Source: VAZQ01 sp963712565
Lineage (GTDB): Bacteria > Pseudomonadota > Alphaproteobacteria > Rhizobiales > Xanthobacteraceae
Reading direction: 5' to 3'
Length of the DNA: 64,000 nt
NCBI GenBank assembly: GCA_963712565.1
Contig: CAVQIP010000024.1
Coordinates: 62,001-126,000 of the forward strand
In this document: one piece after another, positions 7,655-16,363 of the stretch
How the letters are laid out: each line of letters opens with the position of its first letter
Numbering within the stretch: the stretch's first letter is position 1
Program-made: the position numbers and the translations under genes
Notes under the pieces: model-generated
Databases searched by the model: none
What the model was told of the DNA's origin: nothing
The model's input: the letters and a program-made list of their open reading frames with translations, nothing else

Positions 7655-9706
7655 ATGCGCCGCCGCATCATCGCAGGACTGCTGTTGGCCGCGGTCTGTC
7701 TCCCCGCGCCGGCTGCGGCGCGGGTCGAGCGGATCGAGATCCTCAGCCGCGAGGCCTTCGCGGCCGGCGCCGAATTCGGTTCGGCGGGCACATACGAAAA
7801 GTTGCGCGGCCGCGCGTTCTTCGCGCTCGACCCCGACGCCGCCGCCAATGCGCCGGTCGCCGACCTCAAACGGGCGCCGCGCAATGCGCGCGGGCTGGTC
7901 GAATTCAGTGCCGAATTCCTGGTGTTGCGACCAACCGACTTCGCTCGTCGCAACGGCACGCTTCTCTACGAGGTGAACAACCGCGGAAATATCGGCATTT
8001 TGCGCCAGCTCGACGAGGCCTCGTTCAGCAACGATCCGGCAACGGTCGCCGATGCCGGCAACGGCTTCTTGTTCCGGCAAGGCTTCACGCTGGTGTGGTC
8101 GGCATGGGCCGCCGACGTCGCCGCGGCGCCCGGCGACGGTCGGCTGGTGCTGCATGCTCCGATCGCCACCGAAGCGGGCGCGCCGATCACGGGGACGGTC
8201 GCCTACGAGCTGATCGTGAACGCGCCCCGCGCCGTGGCCCGCTTCACCGGCCTCCTCGGCACTGCCTATCCGTTGGCGAGCGAGGGGGCGCCCGATGCGG
8301 TCCTCACCGAACGCGATCGGCCGGATGGCGAGCGGCGGCCGATTCCCCGTTCCGCCTGGTCGTTCGTTGCGTCGAAAGACGGCGCGGCCGCGACCGAAAT
8401 CATGCTCGCGGGCGGATTCAAGCCCGGGCGGATCTATCAACTCGCCTACAGTGCGCGCGATCCGACCGTCGTCGCGGTCGGAATGGCGGGGATCCGCGAT
8501 CTCATGTCGTATCTGCGGGATAATCCGTTGGCGGGAGCGCCTGCGCCGCAGAAGCGTCTGATCTTCGGCATCTCGCAGTCCGGGCGCTTGATCCAGACCA
8601 TGCTGCTGCGGGGCCTGCATGTGGACGAGGCCGGCCGGGCGGTCTTCGACGGCGCGTTCATCCACGTCGCTGGCGGCGGCAAGGGCGGCTTCGATTATCG
8701 CTTCGCCATGCCGACGCGACATTTCAGCGTGCTCGAAGATCACATCTATCCAACCGACTTCTTCCCATTCGCGACGGTCACGGCGCGCGATCCCGTGACC
8801 GGCGCCGAAGGCTCGGTTTTGGATCGTGCGCGCGCGCTCGGCGCGGTGCCGAAGCTGTTCTACGTGAACAACTCGTCGGAATACTGGAATCGGGCCGCCT
8901 CGCTGATCACGACGGATCCCGCGGGCGAGCGCGACCTGGCGCCGGCGCCGGAGGCGCGCATCTACCACATTGCCGGCGCCCAGCACTATGTCGGAGCTCT
9001 GCGCGAGCGCGGCATCTTCGCCAACTGCGTCAACACGCTCAACCACTACCGTGTCATGCGCGCGCTGCTCATCGCGCTCGACCGGTGGGTCCGTGACGAG
9101 ATCGAGCCGCCGCCGAGCGCTTATCCGCGCATCGCCGACGGCACGCTGATCACGATAGCCGCCTACAAGGAGAGCTTTCCGCGCATTCCCGATTTCCGTC
9201 TGCCCGAAAGCAACCTGCGGCCGCCGCGTCTTGATCTCGGCTCCCGGTTCGAAACCGAGCGTATCGCCGATCGGGTGCCGCCGCGCATGGGCAAGCCGTT
9301 CGGGACGCTGGTGCCCAGGCCGGACGCGGACGGGCTCGATCAGGGCGGCATCGCGCTGCCGGAGCTGCGGGCGCCGCTCGGCACCCGCACCGGCTTCAAC
9401 ACGCGTACCGACGCCGCCGGATTTCCCTGGGCCACCGGCCGCTGGGACGGCTCGTTCGTGCCGTTCGCGCGCACCGAGGCGGAGCGGCAAGCATCGGGCG
9501 ATTCGCGGGCGTCGCTGCAGGCGCGATACTCCGACCGCGCCGCCTACGAGGCGAGGGTGCGGTCGGCCGCAGTCGACGTCGTCGGTCGCGGTTTTTTGCT
9601 GCCGGAGGACGTCGATGCGCTGGTGAGCGAAGCGGGCGGGCTTTACGATCGCATCATGGCGCATGACCCCGCCGACCGGAGCTGCCACTATCTGTTCGGC
9701 CACTGA
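7655..9706 (+). CDS. Secreted alpha/beta hydrolase domain protein
   Basis: A 683-residue predicted exported protein. The signal peptide is about residues 1-23 (ends AAAR). The segments EVNNRGN and FGISQSGRLIQ, with the nucleophile elbow GISQSG, fit the large alpha/beta-hydrolase domain family (PF20091-like; family recalled, not searched). Substrates in this family are mostly unknown; tannase-like or ester hydrolysis in the periplasm is possible. The ATG at 7655 starts directly before the signal core. The next gene, an aromatic-acid-like ThDP enzyme, lies 81 bp downstream on the same strand, so the two may be co-transcribed. Confidence 0.8.
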   Translation: MRRRIIAGLLLAAVCLPAPAAARVERIEILSREAFAAGAEFGSAGTYEKLRGRAFFALDPDAAANAPVADLKRAPRNARGLVEFSAEFLVLRPTDFARRNGTLLYEVNNRGNIGILRQLDEASFSNDPATVADAGNGFLFRQGFTLVWSAWAADVAAAPGDGRLVLHAPIATEAGAPITGTVAYELIVNAPRAVARFTGLLGTAYPLASEGAPDAVLTERDRPDGERRPIPRSAWSFVASKDGAAATEIMLAGGFKPGRIYQLAYSARDPTVVAVGMAGIRDLMSYLRDNPLAGAPAPQKRLIFGISQSGRLIQTMLLRGLHVDEAGRAVFDGAFIHVAGGGKGGFDYRFAMPTRHFSVLEDHIYPTDFFPFATVTARDPVTGAEGSVLDRARALGAVPKLFYVNNSSEYWNRAASLITTDPAGERDLAPAPEARIYHIAGAQHYVGALRERGIFANCVNTLNHYRVMRALLIALDRWVRDEIEPPPSAYPRIADGTLITIAAYKESFPRIPDFRLPESNLRPPRLDLGSRFETERIADRVPPRMGKPFGTLVPRPDADGLDQGGIALPELRAPLGTRTGFNTRTDAAGFPWATGRWDGSFVPFARTEAERQASGDSRASLQARYSDRAAYEARVRSAAVDVVGRGFLLPEDVDALVSEAGGLYDRIMAHDPADRSCHYLFGH

Positions 9707-9787
9707 GGTTTGTCGAAGGCGCATTCGGCAACGCAGCGGTGCGTCGTGATAGACCGCTTTCTCCATCCCAACATTCGGAGGATTTCT

Positions 9788-11464
9788 TTGCCCGTCATGT
9801 CTGGAAAGCGCGCCTTCCTCGATCTGCTGAAGCAGGAAGGCGTCGAGATCATGTTCGGCAATCCTGGCACCACCGAATTGCCGCTGATGGATGCGTTCGC
9901 GACCGAGAATGAGCTGCGTTACATCCTGGGCCTGCAGGAGGCGGCCGTCATGGCGATGGCGGACGGCTATGCGCAGGCTTCGGGCAAGCTCGCCGTGGTC
10001 AATCTTCACGTCACCCCCGGCCTGGGAAACGCCATGGGCATGCTCTACGACGCGCAGAAGGCGGGCTCACCCATTCTCGTCACCGCCGGCCAGCACGAGC
10101 AGAGCTTCAACGCGACCGAGCCCATTCTGTGGGCGGATCTTCCGACCATCGCGCGCCCGCTGGTGAAATGGGCGTCGGAGGTGCACCGCCTGGCGGATCT
10201 GCCGCGGCTCGTGCATCGCGCCGCCAAGACGGCGATGGCGCCGCCGACCGGGCCGGTGTTCCTGTCGCTGCCCGGAGATATCCTGCGCGCCGATGGCGAC
10301 ATCGACCTGCTCGCGCCCACGCGGGTGGCGCCGCGGCTGCGCGGCGATCAAGCGGCGGTGGAGGCGGCGGCGGCCCTGCTCGCGGACGCCAAGCGTCCGG
10401 TGATCATGGCCGGCGACGCGGTGGCGCACAGCCGCGCCCATGCCGAACTCGTCGAGCTCGCGGAGCTCGTGGGCGCGCCGGTCTATACCGAGTTCGTGCC
10501 GAGCACGGCGTCGTTTCCCGCCTCGCACCCGCTGTTTCGCGGCTCCATGGTCCGGCTAGCGCCCGACGTGCGCAAGGTGCTCGACCAGTACGACGTGCTG
10601 TTCTCCGTCGGCGGCGATCTGTTCACGCTGTCGCTGCCTTCCGACGTCGACCCCATGCCGCCCGGCATCAAGCTCATCCATCTCGATGTCGATCCCTGGG
10701 AGCTCGGCAAGAACTACCCGCCGGCGGTCGCCATTCTCGGCGATCCGAAGGGTACGCTGCCCGACATCACCGCCGCCATTCGCGCGCGCATGACCAGCGG
10801 CGCGCGCGGCGCCGCGCGCGAACGGCTCGCCAGCGCCAGCGCCGCGATCGCCGCCGAACGCGAGGCACTCAAGGCGAAAGCGCGCTCGCTCGCGGGTGCG
10901 ACGCCGGTGCAACCGCTGGCGCTGCTCAATGCGATCGGCGAAATGCTGCCGAAGGACGCCGTCGTCATCGAGGAAGCGCTGTCGTCGGCGCCTGGGATCC
11001 GCCAGCTCATCCGCAGCGACGACCCGCAGAGCTATTTCGGCCTGCGCGGCGGCGGCATCGGCTGGGGCTTGCCGGCGACGATCGGGGTCAAGCTCGCCTT
11101 GCCGCATCGGCCGGTGCTGGGGCTCATCGGCGACGGCAGCGCGATGTATACCTGTCAGGGCCTTTGGACCGCCGCGCGCTATCGCATCGATGCGGTGTTC
11201 GTGATCTTGAACAATACTTCCTATCGCATTCTCAAGCAGCGCCTGCACAACATGCGCGGGCTCGCCGAGCAGGCCGACAGCTATGTGGGCATGGAGCTGG
11301 TCGACCCCAAGATCGATTTCGTATCGCTGGCGCGTTCGCTCGGCATCAAGGCCGAGCGCGCGAAGACCGTGCCCGAAGCGACCGACCTCGTGGCGCAAGG
11401 GCTCAACGGCGGCGGCGCGCTGCTGATCGACGTCGAGCTCGACCGCGCCTTCAAGCCGATGTGA
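9788..11464 (+). CDS. Thiamine-diphosphate enzyme, benzoylformate decarboxylase/acetolactate synthase-like
   Basis: A 558-residue three-domain ThDP enzyme: PYR domain ~1-175, central domain ~190-320 and PP domain ~365-540. Glu51 (in LQEAAV) is the cofactor-activating glutamate and His74 (in NLHVTPG) matches an active-site His of benzoylformate decarboxylase. The ThDP/Mg motif is IGDGSAMY...LNN. The start is the TTG at 9788 because GGAGGA lies at 9776-9781; the ATG four codons on is the alternative. It lacks clear features of biosynthetic acetolactate synthase, and no regulatory subunit is adjacent. Decarboxylation of an aryl-2-oxo acid is a reasonable inference given the mandelate-racemase-like gene nearby. 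Confidence 0.82.
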   Translation: MPVMSGKRAFLDLLKQEGVEIMFGNPGTTELPLMDAFATENELRYILGLQEAAVMAMADGYAQASGKLAVVNLHVTPGLGNAMGMLYDAQKAGSPILVTAGQHEQSFNATEPILWADLPTIARPLVKWASEVHRLADLPRLVHRAAKTAMAPPTGPVFLSLPGDILRADGDIDLLAPTRVAPRLRGDQAAVEAAAALLADAKRPVIMAGDAVAHSRAHAELVELAELVGAPVYTEFVPSTASFPASHPLFRGSMVRLAPDVRKVLDQYDVLFSVGGDLFTLSLPSDVDPMPPGIKLIHLDVDPWELGKNYPPAVAILGDPKGTLPDITAAIRARMTSGARGAARERLASASAAIAAEREALKAKARSLAGATPVQPLALLNAIGEMLPKDAVVIEEALSSAPGIRQLIRSDDPQSYFGLRGGGIGWGLPATIGVKLALPHRPVLGLIGDGSAMYTCQGLWTAARYRIDAVFVILNNTSYRILKQRLHNMRGLAEQADSYVGMELVDPKIDFVSLARSLGIKAERAKTVPEATDLVAQGLNGGGALLIDVELDRAFKPM

Positions 11465-11514
11465 CGACGCGTCAAGTCCCGAGGGCGAGGGCGACTAACC
11501 TCCGCGTCGCTGCC

Positions 11515-11670
11515 CTATCGCTCCTTCGCCCGCTCTGCCTTGCTCTTGCGCTTGATATCCTGCCCATGCGCCCGCTTATAGGTCTGGATGTCCTTGAAGC
11601 GGCCCTTCTTGTCGCGAACGGCATAGAGCTTGGTGCCTTTGGAGCTGCGATGCGTCGTCCGTTTGACCAT
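11515..11670 (-). CDS. Small, very basic hypothetical protein
   Basis: A 51-residue protein starting MVKRTTHRSSKGTKLYAVRD and ending KSKAERAKER. Lys and Arg make up close to 40% of residues, with no hydrophobic segment, so nucleic-acid binding is possible. I do not recognise a named family, although similar short lysine-rich proteins occur in Bradyrhizobium-type genomes. The start at 11670 has GGGGTTGG just upstream; a longer in-frame start adds 11 unlike residues. It is convergent with the ThDP gene. Confidence 0.6.
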   Translation of the reverse strand: MVKRTTHRSSKGTKLYAVRDKKGRFKDIQTYKRAHGQDIKRKSKAERAKER

Positions 11671-11903
11671 GGCCAACCCCCTGCGCGGTTGAGATCCAGT
11701 CAACGTTCATACTCTAGGGAGCGGCCGACGCACTGGCAATGATGACGCTGGATCCATCATCAGATGGAACGGCGTGCGCCGCGCCGGCAAGCAGCAGCAC
11801 CGCTCCGCCACGGAAGCGGGGGCGACATCCGTCGACGCCGTACCGGACCGCGCCGCCCGTGAGGTCGCTCGGCTGACTTCCGAAGATCAGGAAAACCGAT
11901 TCC

Positions 11904-11919
11904 TGTGAGCTAACTCACA
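11904..11919. promoter_or_regulatory. CRP/FNR-family palindrome (TGTGA-N6-TCACA)
   Basis: TGTGAGCTAACTCACA is a perfect 6-bp inverted repeat with a 4-bp centre and matches the Crp consensus exactly. It lies 82 bases before the secreted-protein gene at 12002, a typical activator position. The remaining sequence between 11671 and 12001 shows no gene that I can support. Confidence 0.5.
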
Positions 11920-12001
11920 CAGGGCATGCCGGACTGCGCGTAGTTTCGCATCCGGGACAGCAGCAGCTTGTCGGGTTGTGCGATCAGAGAAGGCGCGAGC
12001 C

Positions 12002-12598
12002 ATGCCGGTCAAGGTCGTCGCAGCGCTTTTCACCGTTGCCGTGATGGCATTCGCCTCCCCGGCCTTCGGCCAGGCATCGACGCCGGCCATCAAGACGGCG
12101 GCGGAGCTTCCGACCTGGAGGACGGTCACGCTCGGCCAGTATCGCGGCGTCGATGCGGTTCGCAACGCGCTCGATGACGCCAATATCGCCGTCGGCGACT
12201 CCGCCGATGAAATTCTCGGCCGGCCGGCGTTCACTTTCGGCGACACGCCCATGACGCTGAACCTGGTGGTGCTTTCTGTCGCCGAACTTGGCTTCGGCCC
12301 GCAAGGCGCAGCGCTTGCCGATATTCACGCTCGCGCCGTTCGGATCGGTCTCGAGCTCTGCCCGGCGGAGGTCGGACCGCAATTGCGGCTGCAATATTTG
12401 AATCAGCCCGTGGGCGAATTTCTTCACGTCGCCATGAAGCCGCACCGCACCTATCGCGGGGAGCTCGTGGATTTCACGCTCGCGAACGGCGGCGCAAGAC
12501 TGTCGCTCTTGGGTGGTCAGGCTCGTCCCGAGCTCGTGATCCCCAGCACCGTCGTGTTCGTGTTCGTGCGCCCGAGCGTCGAGCAGGTGTCGCGCTAA
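12002..12598 (+). CDS. Secreted hypothetical protein
   Basis: A 198-residue protein with a clear Sec signal peptide (about residues 1-21, ending AFGQA). The mature part is of mixed alpha/beta composition with one Cys (in LELCPAEVG) and no catalytic motif that I recognise. The segment FGDTPMTLNLVVLSVAELGF and the basic stretch MKPHRTYRGEL may be useful search handles. The start at 12002 is chosen because the signal peptide begins there; a longer in-frame start at 11978 is possible. A Crp-like site precedes it. No function is assigned. Confidence 0.7.
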   Translation: MPVKVVAALFTVAVMAFASPAFGQASTPAIKTAAELPTWRTVTLGQYRGVDAVRNALDDANIAVGDSADEILGRPAFTFGDTPMTLNLVVLSVAELGFGPQGAALADIHARAVRIGLELCPAEVGPQLRLQYLNQPVGEFLHVAMKPHRTYRGELVDFTLANGGARLSLLGGQARPELVIPSTVVFVFVRPSVEQVSR

Positions 12599-12837
12599 TT
12601 TCAGAAGCGGAAATCAACAATCAGTGATCAGACGGCGGAAACGCCGGGTCGCTGTTCTCTTGCGGATGGGCCCTCGGCGCCGATCGGCTTAGCACGGCCT
12701 GGGTGAACGCGCCCATCCTTCTCCGCGCCGACAAACAGCTTTGGCCGGGAATAAACAATTCCCATCGCGAGTCTTGCTCCCGTCAGCGCGGGCCGCGCCT
12801 GCGTCCACGCCTTGGGATTTTTCGAGGGAGACAGACC

Positions 12838-13804
12838 ATGCTCAACATGTCGCGTCGCGATGTCGTGATTTCCGCCGGCCTTGCGGCCGCGCTCGGCCTT
12901 AGTGCCCGTTTGGCGGTATCGCCGGCCGTGGCGCAGAAGACGCCGGATCCCGCCAAAGGATTCGTGCGCTACAAGGTCGGCGCGGCCGAGATCACCGCGC
13001 TCTACGACGGGATTTGGGAAAAGCCGCACGATCCGGCCTTCATCGCCAATGCCTCGGTCGAAGACGTCAAGGCGGCGATGGTGAAGGCGGGATTGCCGGC
13101 CGATTTCGTCTCGATCCCGTTCACCGTGGTGGTGGTCAGGAATGGCGGCAAGACCATTCTGTGCGACAGCGGCACGGGCGGGCAGGTGCAGCCGACCGCC
13201 GGCAAGATGATGGCCAACATGAAGGCGGCCGGCATCGATCCCGCCGAGATCGACACCATTCTGATTTCGCATTGCCATCCCGATCACATTTTCGGGCTGA
13301 TGGAAAAGGCGACCAACAAGCCCGTCTTCCCCGACGCCGAGATCGTCATTTCGGACGTGGAATACAAATTCTGGACCGATCCGGCGGTGATCGACCGTCT
13401 GCCCGAAGCGAGGAAAGGATTGGCGCGGCGCATACAGGCCGTGTTTCCGAGCCTGGAAGAACATTCGCCAGGTGGCCGGCGAGCCGGAAGTCGCTCCCGG
13501 CATCCGTTTCGTCAGTGCACCGGGCCACACCCCCGGCCACCGCGCGTTCCATCTCTCCTCGGGCTCGCAGGCGCTGATGATCTCGAACGACACGGCCTAT
13601 GTGCCGGCGCTGGTGGTGGCCAATCCGGGCTGGCATGGCCAGTATGATCAGGACGCGGCGATGGCGGAAGCGTCTCGCCGCAAGCTGCTCGACCGCGTGA
13701 TCGCCGACAAGATCATGATCTGCGGCTACCACTTTCCGTTCCCGGGTGCGGGCACGATCGCAAAGGACGGTGCCGGCTACGCGCTGACCGTGATGAAGGC
13801 GTGA
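12838..13804 (+). pseudogene. MBL-fold metallo-hydrolase, interrupted by a one-base frameshift
   Basis: The first frame (12838 to about 13455) starts with a twin-arginine signal (MSRRDVVISAGLAAALGL) and contains the zinc motif HCHPDH. The second frame (from about 13456 to 13804) supplies the rest of the fold, including SAPGHTPGH and CGYHFPFPG. Removing one G from the GG at 13455-13456 rejoins them as PSLKNIRQVAGEPEVAPGIRF, a normal MBL sequence. The intact product would be an exported zinc hydrolase of about 321 residues. The start at 12838 has GAGGGAG upstream. It is either a recent pseudogene or a sequencing error; nothing else in the gene is decayed. Confidence 0.85.
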
Positions 13805-13851
13805 GAAACGAACTTCGGTGGGCCTCGTGACGCAATGACATGGAGATCACA

Positions 13852-14307
13852 ATGAGAACGTCCGCGCTTTGGCTTTCGCTGCTGCTCGCCGCGACGCCGG
13901 TCGCTGCAACCGGCGCGCTCGCCGTCGATGTCGTCAGCTCCCGCGACGCGCCCGACCTCACGTCGGTGCGCGCCAAGATCAAGGCCAAGGATTTCAAGGC
14001 GGCGCTGGCGGAGCTCACGCCTCTGCTGGAGACGCATCAGCACGCGGACGTCTACAACCTGATGGGTTTCAGCCTGCGCAAAACCGGAGACTACAAACAG
14101 GCCTACACGTTCTACCGCAAGGCCCTCGACTTCGACCCCGAGCACAAGGGCGCACTGGAATATCTGGGCGAGCTCTACGTCGAGACCGGCGAGATCGACA
14201 AGGCCAAGCAGAACGTCGCGCTGTTGCAGAAGCTGTGTCCCGGCGGCTGCGAGGAGCTTGCCGACCTTGAACGGGCGCTCGCCCGCGCCAGCGCCAAGGT
14301 CAACTGA
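13852..14307 (+). CDS. Secreted TPR-repeat protein
   Basis: A 151-residue exported protein with a signal peptide (about 1-24) and two to three tetratricopeptide repeats. Examples are DVYNLMGFSLRKTGDYKQAY and the following helix pair ending ALDFDPEHKGALEYLGELY. Its end has a CPGGCEEL motif with two cysteines that could form a disulphide. TPR proteins mediate protein-protein contacts; the partner is unknown. The start at 13852 has GGAG upstream. It lies 47 bp after the MBL-fold gene and 9 bp before doxX, so the three probably form one transcription unit. Confidence 0.8.
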   Translation: MRTSALWLSLLLAATPVAATGALAVDVVSSRDAPDLTSVRAKIKAKDFKAALAELTPLLETHQHADVYNLMGFSLRKTGDYKQAYTFYRKALDFDPEHKGALEYLGELYVETGEIDKAKQNVALLQKLCPGGCEELADLERALARASAKVN

Positions 14308-14316
14308 GCCCGGCCG

Positions 14317-14760
14317 ATGTCACATCCGTTCACGGAGGCGGCGGCGCTCGCCGGCCGCCTCCTCCTTTCCGCGCTGTTCCTGCACGAGGCCTGGAGCAAG
14401 CTCACGGCCTATTCGGCCGCGCTTGCCTACACGCAGGTGTTCGGCGTGCCCGGCAAGCTCCTGCCGCTTGCCATTGCGCTCGAGCTCGGTTGCGGAGTTC
14501 TGGTCTTGCTCGGATATTACGCGCGTGCCGCCGCGCTCCTGCTCGCGGGCTTCTGCGTGGCGACGGCGGTTCTGTTCCACCGCAAACTCGGCGATCGCAA
14601 CCAGCTCCTGCATTTCGAAAAGGACTTGGCGATCGCGGGTGGTCTCCTGCTGCTGTTTGCTTACGGCGCCGGCGCTTGGGCACTCGATGCGCTGCGGGCG
14701 GGCCACCAGGTCGGTCGCGGCGCGCCGAGGGCGCCACGGACGATGGTTCCTGACGCCTGA
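14317..14760 (+). CDS. DoxX family membrane protein
   Basis: A 147-residue inner-membrane protein with four predicted transmembrane helices. The first (GRLLLSALFLHEAWSKL) and third (LLLAGFCVATAVLFHRKLGD) carry DoxX-family features, including HRKLGDRNQLLHFEKDLAIAGG. DoxX proteins are linked to quinone-dependent oxidoreductases or sulphur and oxidative-stress functions, but the reaction here is unknown. It begins 9 bp after the TPR gene, so translation is probably coupled. Confidence 0.85.
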   Translation: MSHPFTEAAALAGRLLLSALFLHEAWSKLTAYSAALAYTQVFGVPGKLLPLAIALELGCGVLVLLGYYARAAALLLAGFCVATAVLFHRKLGDRNQLLHFEKDLAIAGGLLLLFAYGAGAWALDALRAGHQVGRGAPRAPRTMVPDA

Positions 14761-14800
14761 GTCCCCGACCCCTGCCCCCGATTTTGGCGGTATTGGCTTG

Positions 14801-14814
14801 AATTCGTACGAATT
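14801..14814. promoter_or_regulatory. Perfect 14-bp palindrome upstream of the L,D-transpeptidase
   Basis: AATTCGTACGAATT is a perfect palindrome in an AT-rich patch of otherwise GC-rich DNA. It is 113 bases before the GTG start at 14927 and 41 bases after doxX. It looks like a dimeric-regulator operator, but I cannot name the regulator. Confidence 0.4.
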
Positions 14815-14876
14815 TTCCGCATTTCGGCGCTCGAACCTTTTGCCCTCCCCGCGCGACTAATTCTCTGAGCCCAGTT

Positions 14877-14897
14877 CGGACCTCATAGGGAGGTCCG
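14877..14897 (+). promoter_or_regulatory. Leader hairpin before the L,D-transpeptidase
   Basis: CGGACCTC (14877-14884) and GAGGTCCG (14890-14897) form a perfect 8-bp stem with an ATAGG loop. It ends 29 bases before the GTG start and 15 bases before the purine-rich ribosome-binding site. It has no U-run, so an mRNA leader structure is more likely than a terminator. Confidence 0.4.
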
Positions 14898-14926
14898 CGT
14901 CACATTGGCACCAAAGGGGGGCCTTC

Positions 14927-16297
14927 GTGCACAAGCCTCAGCGGCCCGAGAAGGGCCATTCCGCCTATTTCCGCAACCGGGACGCGCTCTTAGCCATGAC
15001 CGCGAGCGCCGCCTTGCTCGCCGGTCTCGCGACCTCGGCTGATGCGCTTCCGCTCAACGTGCAGCCGACCGCGGCACCCTCCTCTGACCTCGGACGCCCG
15101 GCCAGGCCGAAACCCACGGTGCTGGCATCCCGCGACAGGGGTCCGGCCAAGGCCAAGGAAAGCGAGGACGTGGCCGCCAAGGCCAAGGGCGTGCTCACCG
15201 TCGTGATCGCGATCGATCGACAGCAGCTCACGCTCTATTCGGATGGTCACCCGATCGCGCATTCGCGGGTCTCGACCGGCGTGCCGGGCCATCCAACCCC
15301 GACCGGAGTATTCAGCATCATCCAGAAGGATCGCTGGCACCGCTCCAACATCTACTACAACGCCCCGATGTACTTCATGCAGCGGATCACCTGGTCCGGC
15401 GTGGCCATGCACCAGGGAGTGGTCCCGAACCAACCGGCGTCGCATGGCTGCATCCGGCTGCCCGAGTCGTTCGCGCGCCAGATGTGGGGGATCACCAAGC
15501 TCGGGGTCCGCGTCATCGTTTCCCGCAGCGACGTCACGCCGGTCGCGATCTCGAATGAGCGCTTGTTCACCTTCAGGCCCGCGCCGGTCGAACCGATCGG
15601 CAACCCCGAAGCCGCGTCCGGGAATGCGGCCAAGTTCAGTTCGCCCGACATCGCCAAGCTCGCCGCCAACAACGGCAACAGCATCGCAACGGACGCCATC
15701 AAGTCCGGCAACCCCGCGCTCGATGCCATGGCCTACGCGGTTGGCGCGCCGCGCGAGTCCGCCGTCACCACGTCGGAAGTGGTGAAATCGGCACACGAGG
15801 CGTTCGACGCCGCCAAAGCCTCCTTCGTCAAGGCGGTGGCAACCACCGGCATTGCGGACGTCAAACCGCTCAAGCCCGGTCCGATCTCCGTGTTCATCAG
15901 CCGCAAGGAAGGCAAGCTGTTCGTGCGCAAGGGCTTCGACCCGGTGTTCGATGCGCCGGTCACCTTCGAGCAGCCGGACCAGCCGCTTGGTACCCATGTC
16001 TTCACCGCCTTGGCCATCAACGAGGACAACACGAGCTTCCGCTGGACCGTGATGTCCATGCCCGGCGGCGGACCGGCACCGGTCAAGAAGTCGGAGCGAG
16101 GCAAGAAGGCGGAACCACCGCCGCCGGCGGTTCATCCGTCGAACGCAACCGAAGCGCTGGGTCGCGTCACGATCCCGCAGGATGCGCTCGATCGGATTTC
16201 CGCGTTGATGTCGTCCGGCGCCTCGTTGATCATCTCCGACAAGGGGCTTGGCTCGGAAACGGGGAAAGGTACGGATTTCATCGTGCTGACGCGTTGA
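14927..16297 (+). CDS. L,D-transpeptidase (YkuD family)
   Basis: A 456-residue exported enzyme that makes 3-3 cross-links in peptidoglycan or attaches proteins to it. The N-terminal hydrophobic segment (about residues 22-41) acts as signal or anchor. The YkuD domain spans about residues 85-205 and contains the catalytic HGCIR preceded by the conserved MHQG. The C-terminal region (about 310-380, GPISVFISRKEGKL) resembles a second, degenerate YkuD-like half without a Cys. The start is the GTG at 14927, preceded by AAAGGGGGG. Upstream DNA has a palindrome and a hairpin. It is convergent with the epimerase gene. Confidence 0.9.
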   Translation: MHKPQRPEKGHSAYFRNRDALLAMTASAALLAGLATSADALPLNVQPTAAPSSDLGRPARPKPTVLASRDRGPAKAKESEDVAAKAKGVLTVVIAIDRQQLTLYSDGHPIAHSRVSTGVPGHPTPTGVFSIIQKDRWHRSNIYYNAPMYFMQRITWSGVAMHQGVVPNQPASHGCIRLPESFARQMWGITKLGVRVIVSRSDVTPVAISNERLFTFRPAPVEPIGNPEAASGNAAKFSSPDIAKLAANNGNSIATDAIKSGNPALDAMAYAVGAPRESAVTTSEVVKSAHEAFDAAKASFVKAVATTGIADVKPLKPGPISVFISRKEGKLFVRKGFDPVFDAPVTFEQPDQPLGTHVFTALAINEDNTSFRWTVMSMPGGGPAPVKKSERGKKAEPPPPAVHPSNATEALGRVTIPQDALDRISALMSSGASLIISDKGLGSETGKGTDFIVLTR

Positions 16298-16321
16298 CCG
16301 TCGGCGCGAGCTTCGATTAGT

Positions 16322-16347
16322 CATGCCCGGCCGGTTGGCCGGGCATG
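16322..16347. terminator. Bidirectional hairpin between convergent genes
   Basis: CATGCCCGGCC (16322-16332) and GGCCGGGCATG (16337-16347) form a perfect 11-bp stem with a GGTT loop. It lies in the 66-bp gap between the stops of the L,D-transpeptidase and the epimerase. The T-run is poor (GTTT), as is common in this GC-rich group. Confidence 0.7.
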
Positions 16348-16363
16348 CGCGTTTGACGCGTCC

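Noticed and set aside
7598..10009. A minus-strand open frame of about 800 codons opposite the secreted hydrolase
   Set aside because: High-GC antisense artefact: low-complexity Arg/Gly/His-rich translation, no domain and no ribosome-binding site, while the plus-strand genes are clearly recognisable.
11900..11925. The palindrome looks like the lac promoter Crp site found in cloning vectors
   Set aside because: Only the core palindrome matches; the flanks on both sides are unrelated, so vector contamination is unlikely.
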